NCBI GenBank assembly: GCA_041392165.1
Contig: JAWKMN010000004.1
Location: 62,001 to 126,000 of the forward strand
Direction: 5' to 3'
DNA: 64,000 bases
Source of the DNA: Arenibacter sp041392165
GTDB lineage: Bacteria > Bacteroidota > Bacteroidia > Flavobacteriales > Flavobacteriaceae
The translations under genes and the position numbers were made by a program. The notes under the pieces were generated by a model. That model worked only from the letters and a program-made list of their open reading frames with translations. It searched no databases and was not told the origin of the DNA. Of this stretch, positions 1 through 10,400 are shown in pieces; position 1 is the stretch's first letter; each line of letters starts with the position of its first letter.

Positions 1-167
1 GTGTTCTGGTCCAATGGAGGCAAAAAATGGTAGGTCATTTAATGGAACGGGGAGAAGAATGGGTCAAGGACGGTAAGCTGGTCATTAGGGATAAAGACTT
101 GGTGTTTAGCCCTAATTATCCAAAAGAATATTATCCAAAAGAAATTAAAAATCAATTAATTAAATAG
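1..167 (+). CDS. C-terminal end of a probable sulfatase (partial)
   Basis: An open frame enters from the left edge and ends at TAG 165-167, three bases before the next ATG. About 54 residues remain. The tail contains HLMERGEEWVKDGKLV followed by FSPNYP, a pattern I associate with the C-termini of Bacteroidota arylsulfatase-type S1 sulfatases. No catalytic residue lies in this piece, so the family call rests on the tail and on the sulfatase-rich surroundings. It would be the first gene of the same plus-strand unit as the oxidoreductase and sulfatase that follow. Confidence 0.5.
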   Translation, partial: VLVQWRQKMVGHLMERGEEWVKDGKLVIRDKDLVFSPNYPKEYYPKEIKNQLIK

Positions 168-170
168 AAA

Positions 171-1856
171 ATGAAGAAAATCATAAGCTTGTTTATGTTG
201 TTCCTGATGGTTCAATTGTCGAACGGTCAGTCGAAGAAGTACGATATTGTAATTTACGGTGGAACATCTGCCGGGGTGGCGGCTGCCCTCCAAAGCAGTA
301 GAATGGGGAAATCTGTGGTGCTTATAGAACCAACAAATCGTATAGGCGGACTTACCACAGGAGGCCTGGGCCAGACCGATATAGGCAATAAACAGGCTAT
401 TGGCGGTATTTCCAGAGAGTTTTACGAGAATATCAAGAAGTACTACGACGATCCCAAAAATTGGAAATGGGAGAAAAAATCCGACTATATGGATGGTGGA
501 CAGACCCGCACGGAGAAAGGGGAAGGCTAGCATGTGGACCTTTGAGCCTCCGCTGCCCTGTCCGTATTTAAATCCATGATGGACAAGGAGAAGATCAAGA
601 TGGTCTATAACGAACGGCTGAACAGGGCATCCGGGGTTAAGAAAGTGAATGGTAAAATAGAATCGATTACTATGGAAAGTGGCAAGGTTTTTAAAGGAAA
701 AATGTACCTGGACGCTACTTATGAGGGAGATCTGATGGCATCCGCAGGGGTTTCCTATGCCGTGGGCAGGGAAAGCAACGAGGAATATGGGGAAACCCTG
801 AACGGGGTACAGGCCAATAGCATAAATAGGGCCTTGACCGGATTTGTTTCCAAAAACGCTTTTAACCACAATTTTCTTCCAGGGGTGGATCCCTATATTG
901 TAAAAGGGGACCCTACTTCCGGATTATTGCCAAATATTAACGAAAAACCAGGCCTGGAGGGTGAAGGCGATAAAAAAATACAGGCCTATTGTTTCCGGAT
1001 GTGCCTAACCGATCATCCGGATAACCGTATACCGTTCCAAAAGCCGGCCAATTATGATGAGGTCAATTATGAACTTCTTTTTCGTAATTATGAAGCCAGA
1101 AAAGGGCCTATCAACGAAATGTACAGTTATGGCAGTTCCTTGCTGCCCTGGATCAATTCCAGTATGCCCAACAGAAAAACCGATACGAACAACAAGTTTG
1201 GTTTCTCTACGGATTATATAGGTAGAAATTACAACTATCCCGAGGGCTCTTATGCCGAAAGGGAAAAGATCGTTGAAGACCATAGGAACTATCAGATGGG
1301 GCTTATGTGGACCCTGGCCAACCATCCAAGGATCCCTGCCGAAGTCCGTGAGGAAGCTTCCAAATGGGGTACAAGCAAGGATGAATTTGAAAGGGCAGAT
1401 GGATGGCAGCAACAGCTTTATATCCGTGAAGCTAGGAGGATGATCAGCGATTATGTTATGACGCAACATAATTGTGAGGCATTGACTGTGGCCGAGGATG
1501 GTATTGGATTGGCCGCCTATGGTATGGATTCCCATAACGTGCAGCGGTATGTGGATGCCAATGGTTATGTGCAGAACGAGGGCAATGTAGAGGCCCATGG
1601 CTTTAAGCCTTACCCTATAAGTTACCGATCTTTGGTACCTAAAAAGGAAGAGTGCGAAAATCTTTTGGTCCCTGTGTGCGTTAGTTCTACCCATATTGCT
1701 TTTGGATCGATCCGCATGGAACCGGTATTTATGGTCTTGGGCCAATCTGCGGCCACGGCAGCGGTAATGGCCATAGACGGCAATACCAATGTACAGGAGG
1801 TGTCTTATCCCCTTTTAAAGGAGCGACTCCTAAAAGATGGGCAAAGGCTGAAATAA
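171..1856 (+). pseudogene. FAD-dependent oxidoreductase, disrupted by two opposite frameshifts
   Basis: Homologous along its length to the intact FAD-dependent oxidoreductase at 3513-5168 (FAD_oxidored type). A signal peptide starts at 171. The dinucleotide-binding start reads DIVIYGGTSAGVAAALQ, then GGLTTGGLGQTDIG. The frame hits TAG at 528-530. The expected MWTFEP segment is read in the next frame from 532, and the protein returns to the first frame at about 549 (SAALSVFKSMMDKEK) and runs to 1856. This fits one extra base in the G-rich stretch near 519-526 and one missing base near 547-549. The rest is well conserved, including the DSHNVQRYV and IRMEPVFM blocks shared with the paralogue. 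Either a recent pseudogene or two sequence errors. A short open frame just after the stop (ERYDDYKGF) may be a lost C-terminal extension; that is weak. Confidence 0.8.
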
Positions 1857-1865
1857 ACGAAAGGT

Positions 1866-3449
1866 ATGATGATTACAAGGGGTTCCGGGTGGATAAAAAG
1901 AATGGTTCTTTATCAGGATAGGATAGGAGGTATTCGTGAATTTTTCAACAAAAAGATTTTTGTTTTCGGTCTACTCTTGATAGTTTTTAAATTAATGACC
2001 TCATGTAAAAGCCAGGAGGATGGGAATTTTAAGGCCCGTCCCAACGTGGTGTTTATCATGGCCGATGACTTGGGGTATGGGGATCTGGGGGTTTATAACG
2101 AAAACTCCCTGATTCCTACCCCTAATCTGGATAAGCTGGCTTCCGAGGGTATCCGATTTACGGATGCCTATTGTCCGGTTTCAGTGTGTTCCCCTTCCAG
2201 ATTTGCCTTAATGACGGGGACCTACCCTTTCAGAAGTTGGAAAAAATCTGGGGTGATGGCCAATTATGAACCTTCATTGATGGCATCCGGCCAACTAACA
2301 TTGATGCAAATGCTTCAGCAAAAAGGGTACGTTACCGCTGGTTTTGGCAAATGGCATCTTGGAACTACCTTTCCTACATTGGACGATAAAAAACCGGTAG
2401 GTTATGGTAAGTTCAAAGCGGAAAACAATGGGGCCAATATAGCTGTAAACAAGCCGGTAAGCAATGGTCCGGTAGATCATGGGTTCGAACATTGGCTTGG
2501 ATTTAGTTGCGCTAGTGAATGTTGGGTGCTGGAGGGCAAAAAAATTATGGGAATACTTCAGCACGATTACTATAATGTGGATTCCGCACAAAACAAGGAA
2601 CATTTAAAAACGATACCCAGGGACGAATATCTTTCGCTCATTACGGATAAAAGTACTCAATTTTTGAAGCAGCATATTGCCAAGGATAAGAACAAACCAT
2701 TCTTTCTCTATTATGCCCCCTATGTGCCCCATATTCCTTTGGCGGCAAGCAAGGATTTTATTGGATCAACGGATGCGGGGCTATACGGGGACTATGTTCA
2801 CGAGTTGGATTTTTATGTAGGGAAACTGCTTAATACTTTGGACCGCCTAAAGTTGACCAAAAATACTATCGTTTTCTTTGCCAGTGATAATGGGTCCACT
2901 TTTACGGAAACCAGTAGGGATACGGATTTTTCGAAGGTCAGTAACAGTTTGGGCGAGATGGATGTTAAGGCCAATAATTCTTTGATACATAGCCCCAATG
3001 GGAAATTGCGGGGAACGAAACAAACGGCTTGGGAAGGTGGGGTTAGAACCCCGTTTATTGCAAGATGGCCCGGGCATTTCCCCCAAGGAACCGTTTCTAA
3101 ACAATTATTTGCCCTGAACGATATTATGGCCACCCTGGCTTCGGTTTTAAGCATTCACCTGCCCGATGACCAGGCGGTGGACAGTTATGATCTACTACCT
3201 GTTCTTAGGGGCAATGAAGTAAGTGTCAGACCCTCGGTAGTTATCCAATCGGGGAGAGGGGATAAAGGTCTTCGCATGGGTAAATGGAAATATATAGCGC
3301 CAAGTAATGCAAACCAGGGGGCAGGGGAATTATATGATCTGGAGGAAGATGCCTCTGAGGAGGATAATCTAATTGGGAAAATGCCGGTAAGGGCACAAGA
3401 ATTAAAGAGTGCCCTGGATAAAATTGTTGAAGGAAAATCTTCAAAATGA
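1866..3449 (+). CDS. S1-family sulfatase, lipoprotein
   Basis: Formylglycine-dependent sulfatase, expected to hydrolyse sulfate esters of polysaccharides at the cell surface or in the periplasm. The metal-binding start NVVFIMADDLGYGD is near residues 60-73 and the active-site motif CSPSR starts at Cys108, the residue converted to formylglycine by the maturase. GKWHLG lies around residue 165. A hydrophobic stretch (31-46) ends in MTSC with Cys47, a plausible lipobox, preceded by an unusually long basic leader, so the true start may be the internal ATG at 1902. It follows the broken oxidoreductase by 9 bases and precedes a second oxidoreductase, probably in one transcript. Substrate and regiospecificity cannot be read from the sequence. 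Confidence 0.9.
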   Translation: MMITRGSGWIKRMVLYQDRIGGIREFFNKKIFVFGLLLIVFKLMTSCKSQEDGNFKARPNVVFIMADDLGYGDLGVYNENSLIPTPNLDKLASEGIRFTDAYCPVSVCSPSRFALMTGTYPFRSWKKSGVMANYEPSLMASGQLTLMQMLQQKGYVTAGFGKWHLGTTFPTLDDKKPVGYGKFKAENNGANIAVNKPVSNGPVDHGFEHWLGFSCASECWVLEGKKIMGILQHDYYNVDSAQNKEHLKTIPRDEYLSLITDKSTQFLKQHIAKDKNKPFFLYYAPYVPHIPLAASKDFIGSTDAGLYGDYVHELDFYVGKLLNTLDRLKLTKNTIVFFASDNGSTFTETSRDTDFSKVSNSLGEMDVKANNSLIHSPNGKLRGTKQTAWEGGVRTPFIARWPGHFPQGTVSKQLFALNDIMATLASVLSIHLPDDQAVDSYDLLPVLRGNEVSVRPSVVIQSGRGDKGLRMGKWKYIAPSNANQGAGELYDLEEDASEEDNLIGKMPVRAQELKSALDKIVEGKSSK

Positions 3450-3512
3450 GTTCAATAATAAAGTGTCGGCATTATAAAATATAAGAATACGTAATTCAAT
3501 AAAAATAACATT

Positions 3513-5168
3513 ATGAGACGAAAGTTAAGTTACCAAGGTTATTTGCTACTGGTCATTTTAGTATCAAGTCTATCATTTAGTTGCGGAAATAAGAACACCC
3601 CCGTAAATATTAATGAGGCCGATATCATTATTTATGGGGGCACTTCCGCGGCCATATCGGCCGCAGTGGAAGCCAAGCGTTCCGGAAAATCTGTAATCGT
3701 CGTATCCCCGGATATCCATTTGGGCGGGCTGTCCTCTGGGGGCCTTGGTTTTACCGATACTGGTGACAAAAGTGTCATTGGGGGGCTTGCCAGGGAGTTC
3801 TATCATAGGGTATGGAAACATTACAATACCAATGAAGCATGGAACTGGCAGAAAAAAGAGGAATATGGCAATAAAGGACAGGGTACCCCGGCCATGGACG
3901 GGGAGAACAGGACCATGTGGATTTTTGAGCCCCATGTAGCGGAAAAGGTCTTTGAGGATTTGGTGGCCGAGGAGCAGATCCGTGTAGACCGGGATGAATG
4001 GCTGGATAGGGAAAACGGGGTGAGGATGAAGGACGGCAATATCGTTTCGATTACTACCTTGTCCGGTAAGACGTATGCCGGTAAAATATTTATGGACACT
4101 ACTTACGAAGGAGATCTTATGGCTGCGGCAGGGGTAAGCTATCACGTAGGCAGGGAAGGTAGGGATGTTTATGGAGAGGAATGGAACGGCGTCCAGACCG
4201 GGGTATTGCACCATAAGCACTGGTTTGAGTCGGACATATCTCCTTATATAGTGCCGGGTGATCCCAATAGCGGCCTACTGCCCAAGGTATCTGGAGAGGA
4301 TCCGGGTGAAAAGTATAGTGGGGACGATAAGATCCAGGCCTATTGTTTTCGGATGTGCATGACCAATCATCCTGAAAATAGAGTTCCTTTTCCAAAACCT
4401 GATGGTTATGATCCCATGCAGTATGAACTTTTGGCGAGGGTTTTTGAGCATGGGTGGAAGGATTGGTTCATGAAATTCGACCCCATACCGAACCATAAAA
4501 CAGATACCAATAATCACGGTCCTTTCAGTAGTGACAATATAGGCATGAACTATGATTATCCAGAAGCCTCGTATACCCGAAGACAGGAAATCATTAAAGA
4601 ACATGAAAACTATCAAAAAGGCCTTCTTTGGTTTGTGGCCAACGACCCTAGGGTACCCGAAGATATACAGACCGAAATGCAGAAATGGGGCTTATCCAAG
4701 GATGAGTTTAAGGACAACGGCAATTGGCCCCATCAGATATATGTTAGGGAAGCAAGGCGAATGATAGGGGATTTTGTTATGACCGAAAATGAGCTTTTGA
4801 AAAAAAGCCCCACTCCCAAACCAATTGGCATGGGTTCCTATACCATGGATTCCCATAATGTACAGCGCTATGTAAAACCCGATGGTTTTGTACAGAACGA
4901 AGGGGATATAGGAGTAAGTACCAATGGTCCATACACTATATCGTACGGTTCTTTGGTCCCCAAGAAGGAAGATTGCAAAAACCTTCTGGTGCCGGTTTGT
5001 CTATCGTCCAGTCATATCGCCTTTGGTTCTATTCGTATGGAGCCCGTGTTCATGATTCTGGGACAATCGGCAGCTGCGGCCGCGGTTCTGGCTATCGATG
5101 ATGATATGGTAGTACAAGATGTGGATTATGATAAATTAAAAGGAGTTCTGGTAGGAAAGGACAAATAG
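3513..5168 (+). CDS. FAD-dependent oxidoreductase, lipoprotein
   Basis: Intact 551-residue member of the FAD_oxidored group. The N-terminus has a signal ending in LSFSC, a lipobox. The FAD-binding region follows: DIIIYGGTSAAISAA, then GGLSSGGLGFTDTG. Further shared blocks are MWIFEPHVAEKVFEDLV, TYEGDLMAAAGVSY, DSHNVQRYV and FGSIRMEPVFMILGQSAA. Proteins of this group often sit beside sulfatases and SusC/D pairs in Bacteroidota and probably oxidise a sugar or related substrate, but the reaction is not established. It is the intact counterpart of the frameshifted gene at 171-1856. The downstream strong hairpin terminator at 5325-5355 probably ends the transcript. Confidence 0.85.
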   Translation: MRRKLSYQGYLLLVILVSSLSFSCGNKNTPVNINEADIIIYGGTSAAISAAVEAKRSGKSVIVVSPDIHLGGLSSGGLGFTDTGDKSVIGGLAREFYHRVWKHYNTNEAWNWQKKEEYGNKGQGTPAMDGENRTMWIFEPHVAEKVFEDLVAEEQIRVDRDEWLDRENGVRMKDGNIVSITTLSGKTYAGKIFMDTTYEGDLMAAAGVSYHVGREGRDVYGEEWNGVQTGVLHHKHWFESDISPYIVPGDPNSGLLPKVSGEDPGEKYSGDDKIQAYCFRMCMTNHPENRVPFPKPDGYDPMQYELLARVFEHGWKDWFMKFDPIPNHKTDTNNHGPFSSDNIGMNYDYPEASYTRRQEIIKEHENYQKGLLWFVANDPRVPEDIQTEMQKWGLSKDEFKDNGNWPHQIYVREARRMIGDFVMTENELLKKSPTPKPIGMGSYTMDSHNVQRYVKPDGFVQNEGDIGVSTNGPYTISYGSLVPKKEDCKNLLVPVCLSSSHIAFGSIRMEPVFMILGQSAAAAAVLAIDDDMVVQDVDYDKLKGVLVGKDK

Positions 5169-5190
5169 TGGAATAATATAAATTTAATAT

Positions 5191-5292
5191 ATGATTTCAT
5201 TTATAGTTTCCATTGCAGTCTTGATACTGGGTTATTTCACCTACGGAAAATTCGTGTTTTCTTTAGATTTGAGACTGTTGCCCATTAGTTAA
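5191..5292 (+). pseudogene. N-terminal remnant of carbon starvation protein CstA
   Basis: A 33-codon frame beginning with ATG at 5191 reads MISFIVSIAVLILGYFTYGK, which closely resembles the first membrane segment of CstA-type peptide or pyruvate transporters, including the GYF-YGKFV signature. After about 24 residues the similarity stops (FSLDLRLLPIS) and a TAA follows at 5290-5292. A normal CstA is roughly 500-600 residues, so only the first 5 percent remains. It could be the join of a deletion. Similarity is judged by eye from known family starts. Confidence 0.55.
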
Positions 5293-5324
5293 GAGAGTTG
5301 AGTTTGTTAGTATAGTTGAGAAAG

Positions 5325-5355
5325 GAACAATGGGAGACCGTTGTTCTTTTTTTTT
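5325..5355 (+). terminator. Rho-independent terminator
   Basis: GAACAATGG pairs with CCGTTGTTC (one T-G pair) around a GAGA tetraloop, followed by nine T residues at 5347-5355. It lies after the oxidoreductase and CstA remnant and before the convergent sigma factor gene. Confidence 0.85.
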
Positions 5356-5476
5356 GAGACAAGCATAAATATTAACCCCAATATTTTTTTGGGGATTGAC
5401 ATTTAGGTACGTTATCTTCGAAAAGTTGACCTAGATTAACAAAGCTCCAAACACCATGCTAATGACTTTTGGGGTG

Positions 5477-6061
5477 TTATACCAATTTATGGTGGTATTC
5501 ACCAAAGACTACCATCAAAATCATTTTATATTTTTCACCCAACCTTTCCTTTAGAATTCCAAATGCTTTTGTGATTTGAGCTTCTACCGTTTTTAAGGAA
5601 ACATTTAGATATTCCGATATTTCCATATTGGTCAGCCCTTCCTTTTTGCTTAATACAAAGATTTGCTGGCACTTGGGCGGTAGGTTTTGTATCTCTTTGG
5701 TTATTTGGGCTATAATTAAATCAAAGGATTGTTCATTATGCATATTTACCGCTTTTTCCAAGCCCTCGAAATATTTGTGTTCCAAGATCATTGTGGAACG
5801 ATTTTTCTTATAGGCATTTATAAATTCATTGTAAACCGACTTGAATAAATAGTTTTGTATGGAAGTATGTACGTTGAGTTTCTTTCTTTTTTCCCAGGTT
5901 TTTAGAAAAACATTTTGAAGAATATCTTCGGCAAGAGTATGGTCGTTGGTCAATGTAAGCGCATAGCCGTAAAGTCGCTTGTTGTAAGTATCTACAAGAT
6001 TTACGTATGCCTTTTCATCCCCTTTTTGCAAGTGCTTTATCAATAAAGCATTATCAGCCAT
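5477..6061 (-). CDS. ECF RNA polymerase sigma factor, FecI-like
   Basis: Sigma-70 family factor of the extracytoplasmic-function type that partners SusC/FecR systems in Bacteroidota. Region 2 covers roughly the first 80 residues, including YGYALTLTNDHTLAEDILQNVFLKTW. Region 4 is near the C-terminus with LPPKCQQIFVLSKKEGLTNMEISEYLNVSLKTVEAQITKA, a helix-turn-helix; only parts are quoted as identifiers. I chose ATG at 6061 (MADNALLIKHLQKGDEKAY) because it matches the usual family start, although the frame stays open to 6106. The gene is divergent from the FecR anti-sigma gene with about 130 bases between them, whereas the two are more often co-directional. It probably activates the SusC/SusD genes downstream of FecR. 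Confidence 0.9.
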   Translation of the reverse strand: MADNALLIKHLQKGDEKAYVNLVDTYNKRLYGYALTLTNDHTLAEDILQNVFLKTWEKRKKLNVHTSIQNYLFKSVYNEFINAYKKNRSTMILEHKYFEGLEKAVNMHNEQSFDLIIAQITKEIQNLPPKCQQIFVLSKKEGLTNMEISEYLNVSLKTVEAQITKAFGILKERLGEKYKMILMVVFGEYHHKLV

Positions 6062-6191
6062 TTTCATAAAATAGATAAAAGTTAAGTTGGTCGTAAAATA
6101 ATGCAATGGTTATTACAAATATGAAAAAAAAATCAACAAATTGTTAGGGTATTGCAAATATGCTATGTCATTACTTTAAAGGACATACCTA

Positions 6192-7340
6192 ATGACCAGA
6201 TCTGAAGAAGAAGAACTTATACTTAAATATTTGTCGAACCAGGCAACGGCAAAGGAGTTGGATATTTTGTCCGATTGGATTTTGGTAGAAGGTAATGTTG
6301 CGGTTTTGGAGAAATATATTCAATTGCATTTAGAGATTATTACAAGTATGAACGGACCGGACACGGATAAGATAAAGCATACGTTACTGCGGAAAATAAA
6401 GAAAGATAAGATTCGTAGGAATATAAAGGGATTTATGAAATATGCCGCTATGGCCCTGTTGCTCTTTTCTTTAGGCTACTATATTCATGAAGAGTATAGT
6501 GTAAATAACGAAATCGGTAAATTGATTCCTAAAGAAGAAGCGGTTACCATAGTTTTGGGCAATGGTGTAGTGGAAACTCTGATGGAAGATAGCAATAGGG
6601 AAGTTCGGGACACTGAGGGCAATATTATTGGTATGCATAACAAGTCTAAACTGAGCTATACTGCCAACACCAAAAATCAAAAATTAATCTACAATACGCT
6701 TAATGTACCCTATGGTAAAAAATTTGATGTGGTGCTGTCCGACGGAACTCATGTCTACTTAAATTCAGGGACTTCCCTGCGTTATCCCATAAGCTTTATC
6801 AAGGGAGCTACCCGGAAAGTTTTTTTAACGGGAGAGGCCTATTTTGATGTTAGGGAAGATAGAGAACATCCCTTTGTGGTGAATGCCAATGAGATTGATA
6901 TTCATGTATTGGGTACAAAATTCAATGTATCCCACTATCCTGAGGACACCAACATTAATACGGTCTTGGTGGAAGGTGCCGTTGAACTGCGGAGGACTTC
7001 TGAAGAAACTTCCAGTTCGGAACCTGTGGCGTTGGAGCCTGGCTACAAGGCGGAATGGTACAGGAACAATGATGAAATAGCGATAAGTAATGTGGATACC
7101 GATCTTTATACCGCCTGGCTAAAGGGAAAATTGGTTTTTAGAAACACTCCGTTCAAACAGATCCGGGAAGCTTTACAACGACATTATAACGTGACCATCA
7201 TTAATATGAACGACTTATTGGAGGAACAAATGTTCGATGCCACTTTTGATATAGAAACAATCGACCAGGTTTTGGAATCATTTAATAAAAGCTGGGCCAT
7301 TGACTATACCATTGTTAACAATGAGGTAATCATTAAATAA
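6192..7340 (+). CDS. FecR family anti-sigma factor
   Basis: Inner-membrane regulator that relays occupancy of a TonB-dependent receptor to its sigma factor. The N-terminal cytoplasmic part (1-80) has the short helical anti-sigma region with LSNQATAKELDILSDWI. A single membrane segment lies near 82-98. The periplasmic FecR domain follows (VPYGKKFDVVLSDGTHVYLNSGTSLRYP, GEAYFDV, VLGTKFNV, VLVEGAVEL), then a C-terminal part with FKQIREALQRHYNV that resembles a secretin/STN-like fold interacting with the receptor N-terminus. The SusC-like protein next door carries a matching STN domain, so the three genes form one signalling unit. Confidence 0.92.
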   Translation: MTRSEEEELILKYLSNQATAKELDILSDWILVEGNVAVLEKYIQLHLEIITSMNGPDTDKIKHTLLRKIKKDKIRRNIKGFMKYAAMALLLFSLGYYIHEEYSVNNEIGKLIPKEEAVTIVLGNGVVETLMEDSNREVRDTEGNIIGMHNKSKLSYTANTKNQKLIYNTLNVPYGKKFDVVLSDGTHVYLNSGTSLRYPISFIKGATRKVFLTGEAYFDVREDREHPFVVNANEIDIHVLGTKFNVSHYPEDTNINTVLVEGAVELRRTSEETSSSEPVALEPGYKAEWYRNNDEIAISNVDTDLYTAWLKGKLVFRNTPFKQIREALQRHYNVTIINMNDLLEEQMFDATFDIETIDQVLESFNKSWAIDYTIVNNEVIIK

Positions 7341-7404
7341 TTTTTAAACCCTTTAAATCCATAGTATATGAACAAACATTTTTAACCAAATCAACTACAG
7401 GGTC

Positions 7405-7448
7405 ATTTTAACGTTAAAATCGGAAAATGCGGACACATTTCCCGATTT
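7405..7448. promoter_or_regulatory. Palindrome and hairpin upstream of susC
   Basis: Two overlapping symmetric elements lie between fecR and the SusC gene. ATTTTAACGTTAAAAT (7405-7420) is a perfect 16-base palindrome. The stretch 7417-7429 pairs with 7436-7448 (13 positions, one mismatch) around a 6-base loop. The second arm ends 48 bases before the SusC start codon. It may be an operator, a 5' UTR hairpin controlling translation, or a terminator-like attenuator; there is no T run directly after it. Confidence 0.5.
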
Positions 7449-7496
7449 AGTTCAAAATGATTTAAATGAAATTAAATCAATTAACAAACCAAAATT

Positions 7497-10400
7497 ATGA
7501 AAAAACTCTTTAATTATGGGGGATATTTACGGTCTCCTTTAAAATTAAGCCTAAAAATGAAGCTCACGGTACTACTAACCATTGTTTCTTTGTTCCAGAT
7601 TCAGGCAAATACCTATTCACAAAGCAAAAAGATTTCCTTGGATATTTCCAATGCTCCTTTGGAAACCATTATCCATAAAATAGAAGCAGCGTCCGAATTT
7701 AAATTTTTGCTGAACAGGAAAGATGTAGATCTTGATAGAAGAGTTACCATTAAGGTAGAGAATAAGAGGATTACCGTTATCCTGACAACATTATTCGAAG
7801 ATACTGATGTAGCTTTTGAGGTGTTGAACAAGCAAATTATTTTGAGCAGGAAGAAATTAAAAGTTAGTTCCCCAGACAAGGCCCTAGGACCTGACCATAG
7901 CTCAAAAATTGAGCAATTTCAGGTATCAGGTGTAATAACAGACGCCGAAGGTGTTCCTTTATCCGGAGCCAATATTGTAGAAAAAGGGACCACTAATGGG
8001 GTAACGGCGGATTTTGATGGCAATTTTTCTATTGTGGTAACCAATGAAAATGCGACCCTTGTTGTTTCTTACATTGGTTACGCAACCAAAGAAATCACTC
8101 TTAACGGGCAAATAAATTTGTCCATTACCTTACAGGAGGACGCGGCAGGATTGGATGAGGTTGTAGTGGTTGGTTACGGAACAGTTCGAAAGAAAGACCT
8201 AACAGGTTCGGTTTCCTCTGTAAGAGGTGTCGATTTGGAGAAAACACCCTCCAATACCTTTGTACAAGCATTACAGGGTAAGGCCTCAGGTGTGGATATC
8301 AGGGCGGCTTCAAATGCACCTGGAGGGGGAATCCGAATTAGGGTAAGAGGTACTAATTCAATAAATGCCTCTAGTCAGCCACTTTATGTTGTAGATGGCT
8401 TTCCAATAGATAATGGTAATACTACACCGGAAGCAGGTGGAAACAGGGCTTCGGCCAGTGACCCGCTAACGAGTATTAGCCCAGCTGAAATAGCCTCGAT
8501 CGAAGTCCTGAAAGATGCTTCGGCAACAGCTATTTATGGTGCAAGAGGGGCAAATGGTGTGGTAATAGTAACAACCAAAAGGGGAAGCGTGGGAAAAGCT
8601 AAAATAGATTTCGAATATTCAACCGGTCTAAGTACGGTAAGAAAAAAATTGGATTTGGCGAACGCAGAGGAATTGGCCATTTTAACCAATGAATGGGCCG
8701 TTAACAATAATCAGCCACTTATATATGATGGTATAAATAAACCATTACCAGAAGAGCTTGGGGAAGGAACCGATTGGCAGGATCAGATATTTAGAACGGC
8801 AATTACCAATAACTATAATCTTACGGTATCCGGTGGTCGGGAAAGTACTCGATATTTGGTTTCTGGAAGTTATATGGATCAAGATGGTATAATCATCGAA
8901 TCCAATTTTAAAAGGGCCGGCTTAAAGTTTAATCTCGATCAAGATTTGGGTGAGAGGTTAAAATTTGGTATCAATACCAATGTAACCAGGACCATTAATG
9001 ATGCCGTGGATTCTGATGGTGGAGGTTATCAAAATGATACACCGCTTTGGAACGCCCTGGCCACCACACCAGTTATTCCAGTTACCGATAGTGAGGGCAA
9101 TTATGTCCATAATCACGATGAAACCGTAAAGGTGCTGGAGAATCCGGTTTCCATTGCCAAAACTAGAACGGACATTACTTACAATACACGCATACTTAGC
9201 AATGCCTTTTTGCAATATGAGTTTTTCAATGGTTTTTCTTTTAAAGCCAATTTTGGTGCTGATCTAATTAACTCTAAAAGAAATGCCTATACCCCAACCA
9301 CGGCGGAAACCCAGGCGTTGCCCAATAATGGTATAGCTTCTATAGGTAATGTTCAGAGAACCAACTTATTGGCCGAATATACTTTTAACTATAACAAGTC
9401 TTTTGGTGATGATCATCGTTTGGATGCGGTAATAGGGTATACATTCCAAACCAACAAATTGGAGAGCGTGTTCTCCCGTACAAACGATTTTTTTACAGAT
9501 TTGGTAGCGTTTAATAACTTAGAGCTTGGTTCTGATCCCCGTCCTTCAAAAAGTGGGGCAACCGAAACCGCTTTATTGTCTTATTTGGGAAGAGCCAATT
9601 ATGTATTTAAAGATAAATATATTGTTACCGCCTCAATTCGTAGGGATGGGTCTTCCAAATTTGGAAATGGTAAAAAATGGGGAGTTTTCCCTTCAGGAGC
9701 GCTGGCTTGGCGATTGATAGAGGAAGACTTTATCAAAAACTTAAATGTTTTTAGTAAATTAAAGTTAAGGGGGAGCTATGGTTTAACAGGTAACGAGTCC
9801 ATTGGGGCGTATAATTCTTTGGCACTATACGCAGCAACGGCACAACCCATTATTGGAGGCATTCCTGTTGTTGGTCTTGCTCCCAATCGTATTAATAATC
9901 CCGATTTAAAATGGGAACGTACCAGACAGACCGACCTAGGTCTTGAAATGGGTTTTCTTGATGGTAGTTTGAATTTGGAAGCAGGGTATTATGTTAAATC
10001 CACTGAAGATCTTTTATTAAGCGTCGCCATACCCACACAGTCAGGATATTCCACGAGTGTACAAAATATTGGAAAAGTTGAAAATAGAGGGTTTGAGTTT
10101 GATCTTGGATACAACCATAATTTTGGAAAAGTATCTTGGAGCTCCAATTTCAACATTTCCTTTAATCGGAATAAACTTTTGGAACTACCTGAAGGTACTG
10201 AAGAACTTATTAATGGAATAGGTAGGGGAGAGACAGCCTACGGATATTCAATTGCACGGGAAGGAGAACCATTAGGTCAGTTTTTTGGTTATCGTTTTTT
10301 GGGGATCTGGGAATCGGAAGAAGAAATTATAGCTGCAGGCAATACCGTTGGTGGTGTTAATAGGGTAGGTTTGCCAAAATATAAGGATCTGAATGGCGAT

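Noticed and set aside
528..530. Stop codon TAG in the first oxidoreductase as recoded or suppressed
   Set aside because: The frame changes on both sides of the stop, and the paralogue shows what is expected; simple indels explain it.
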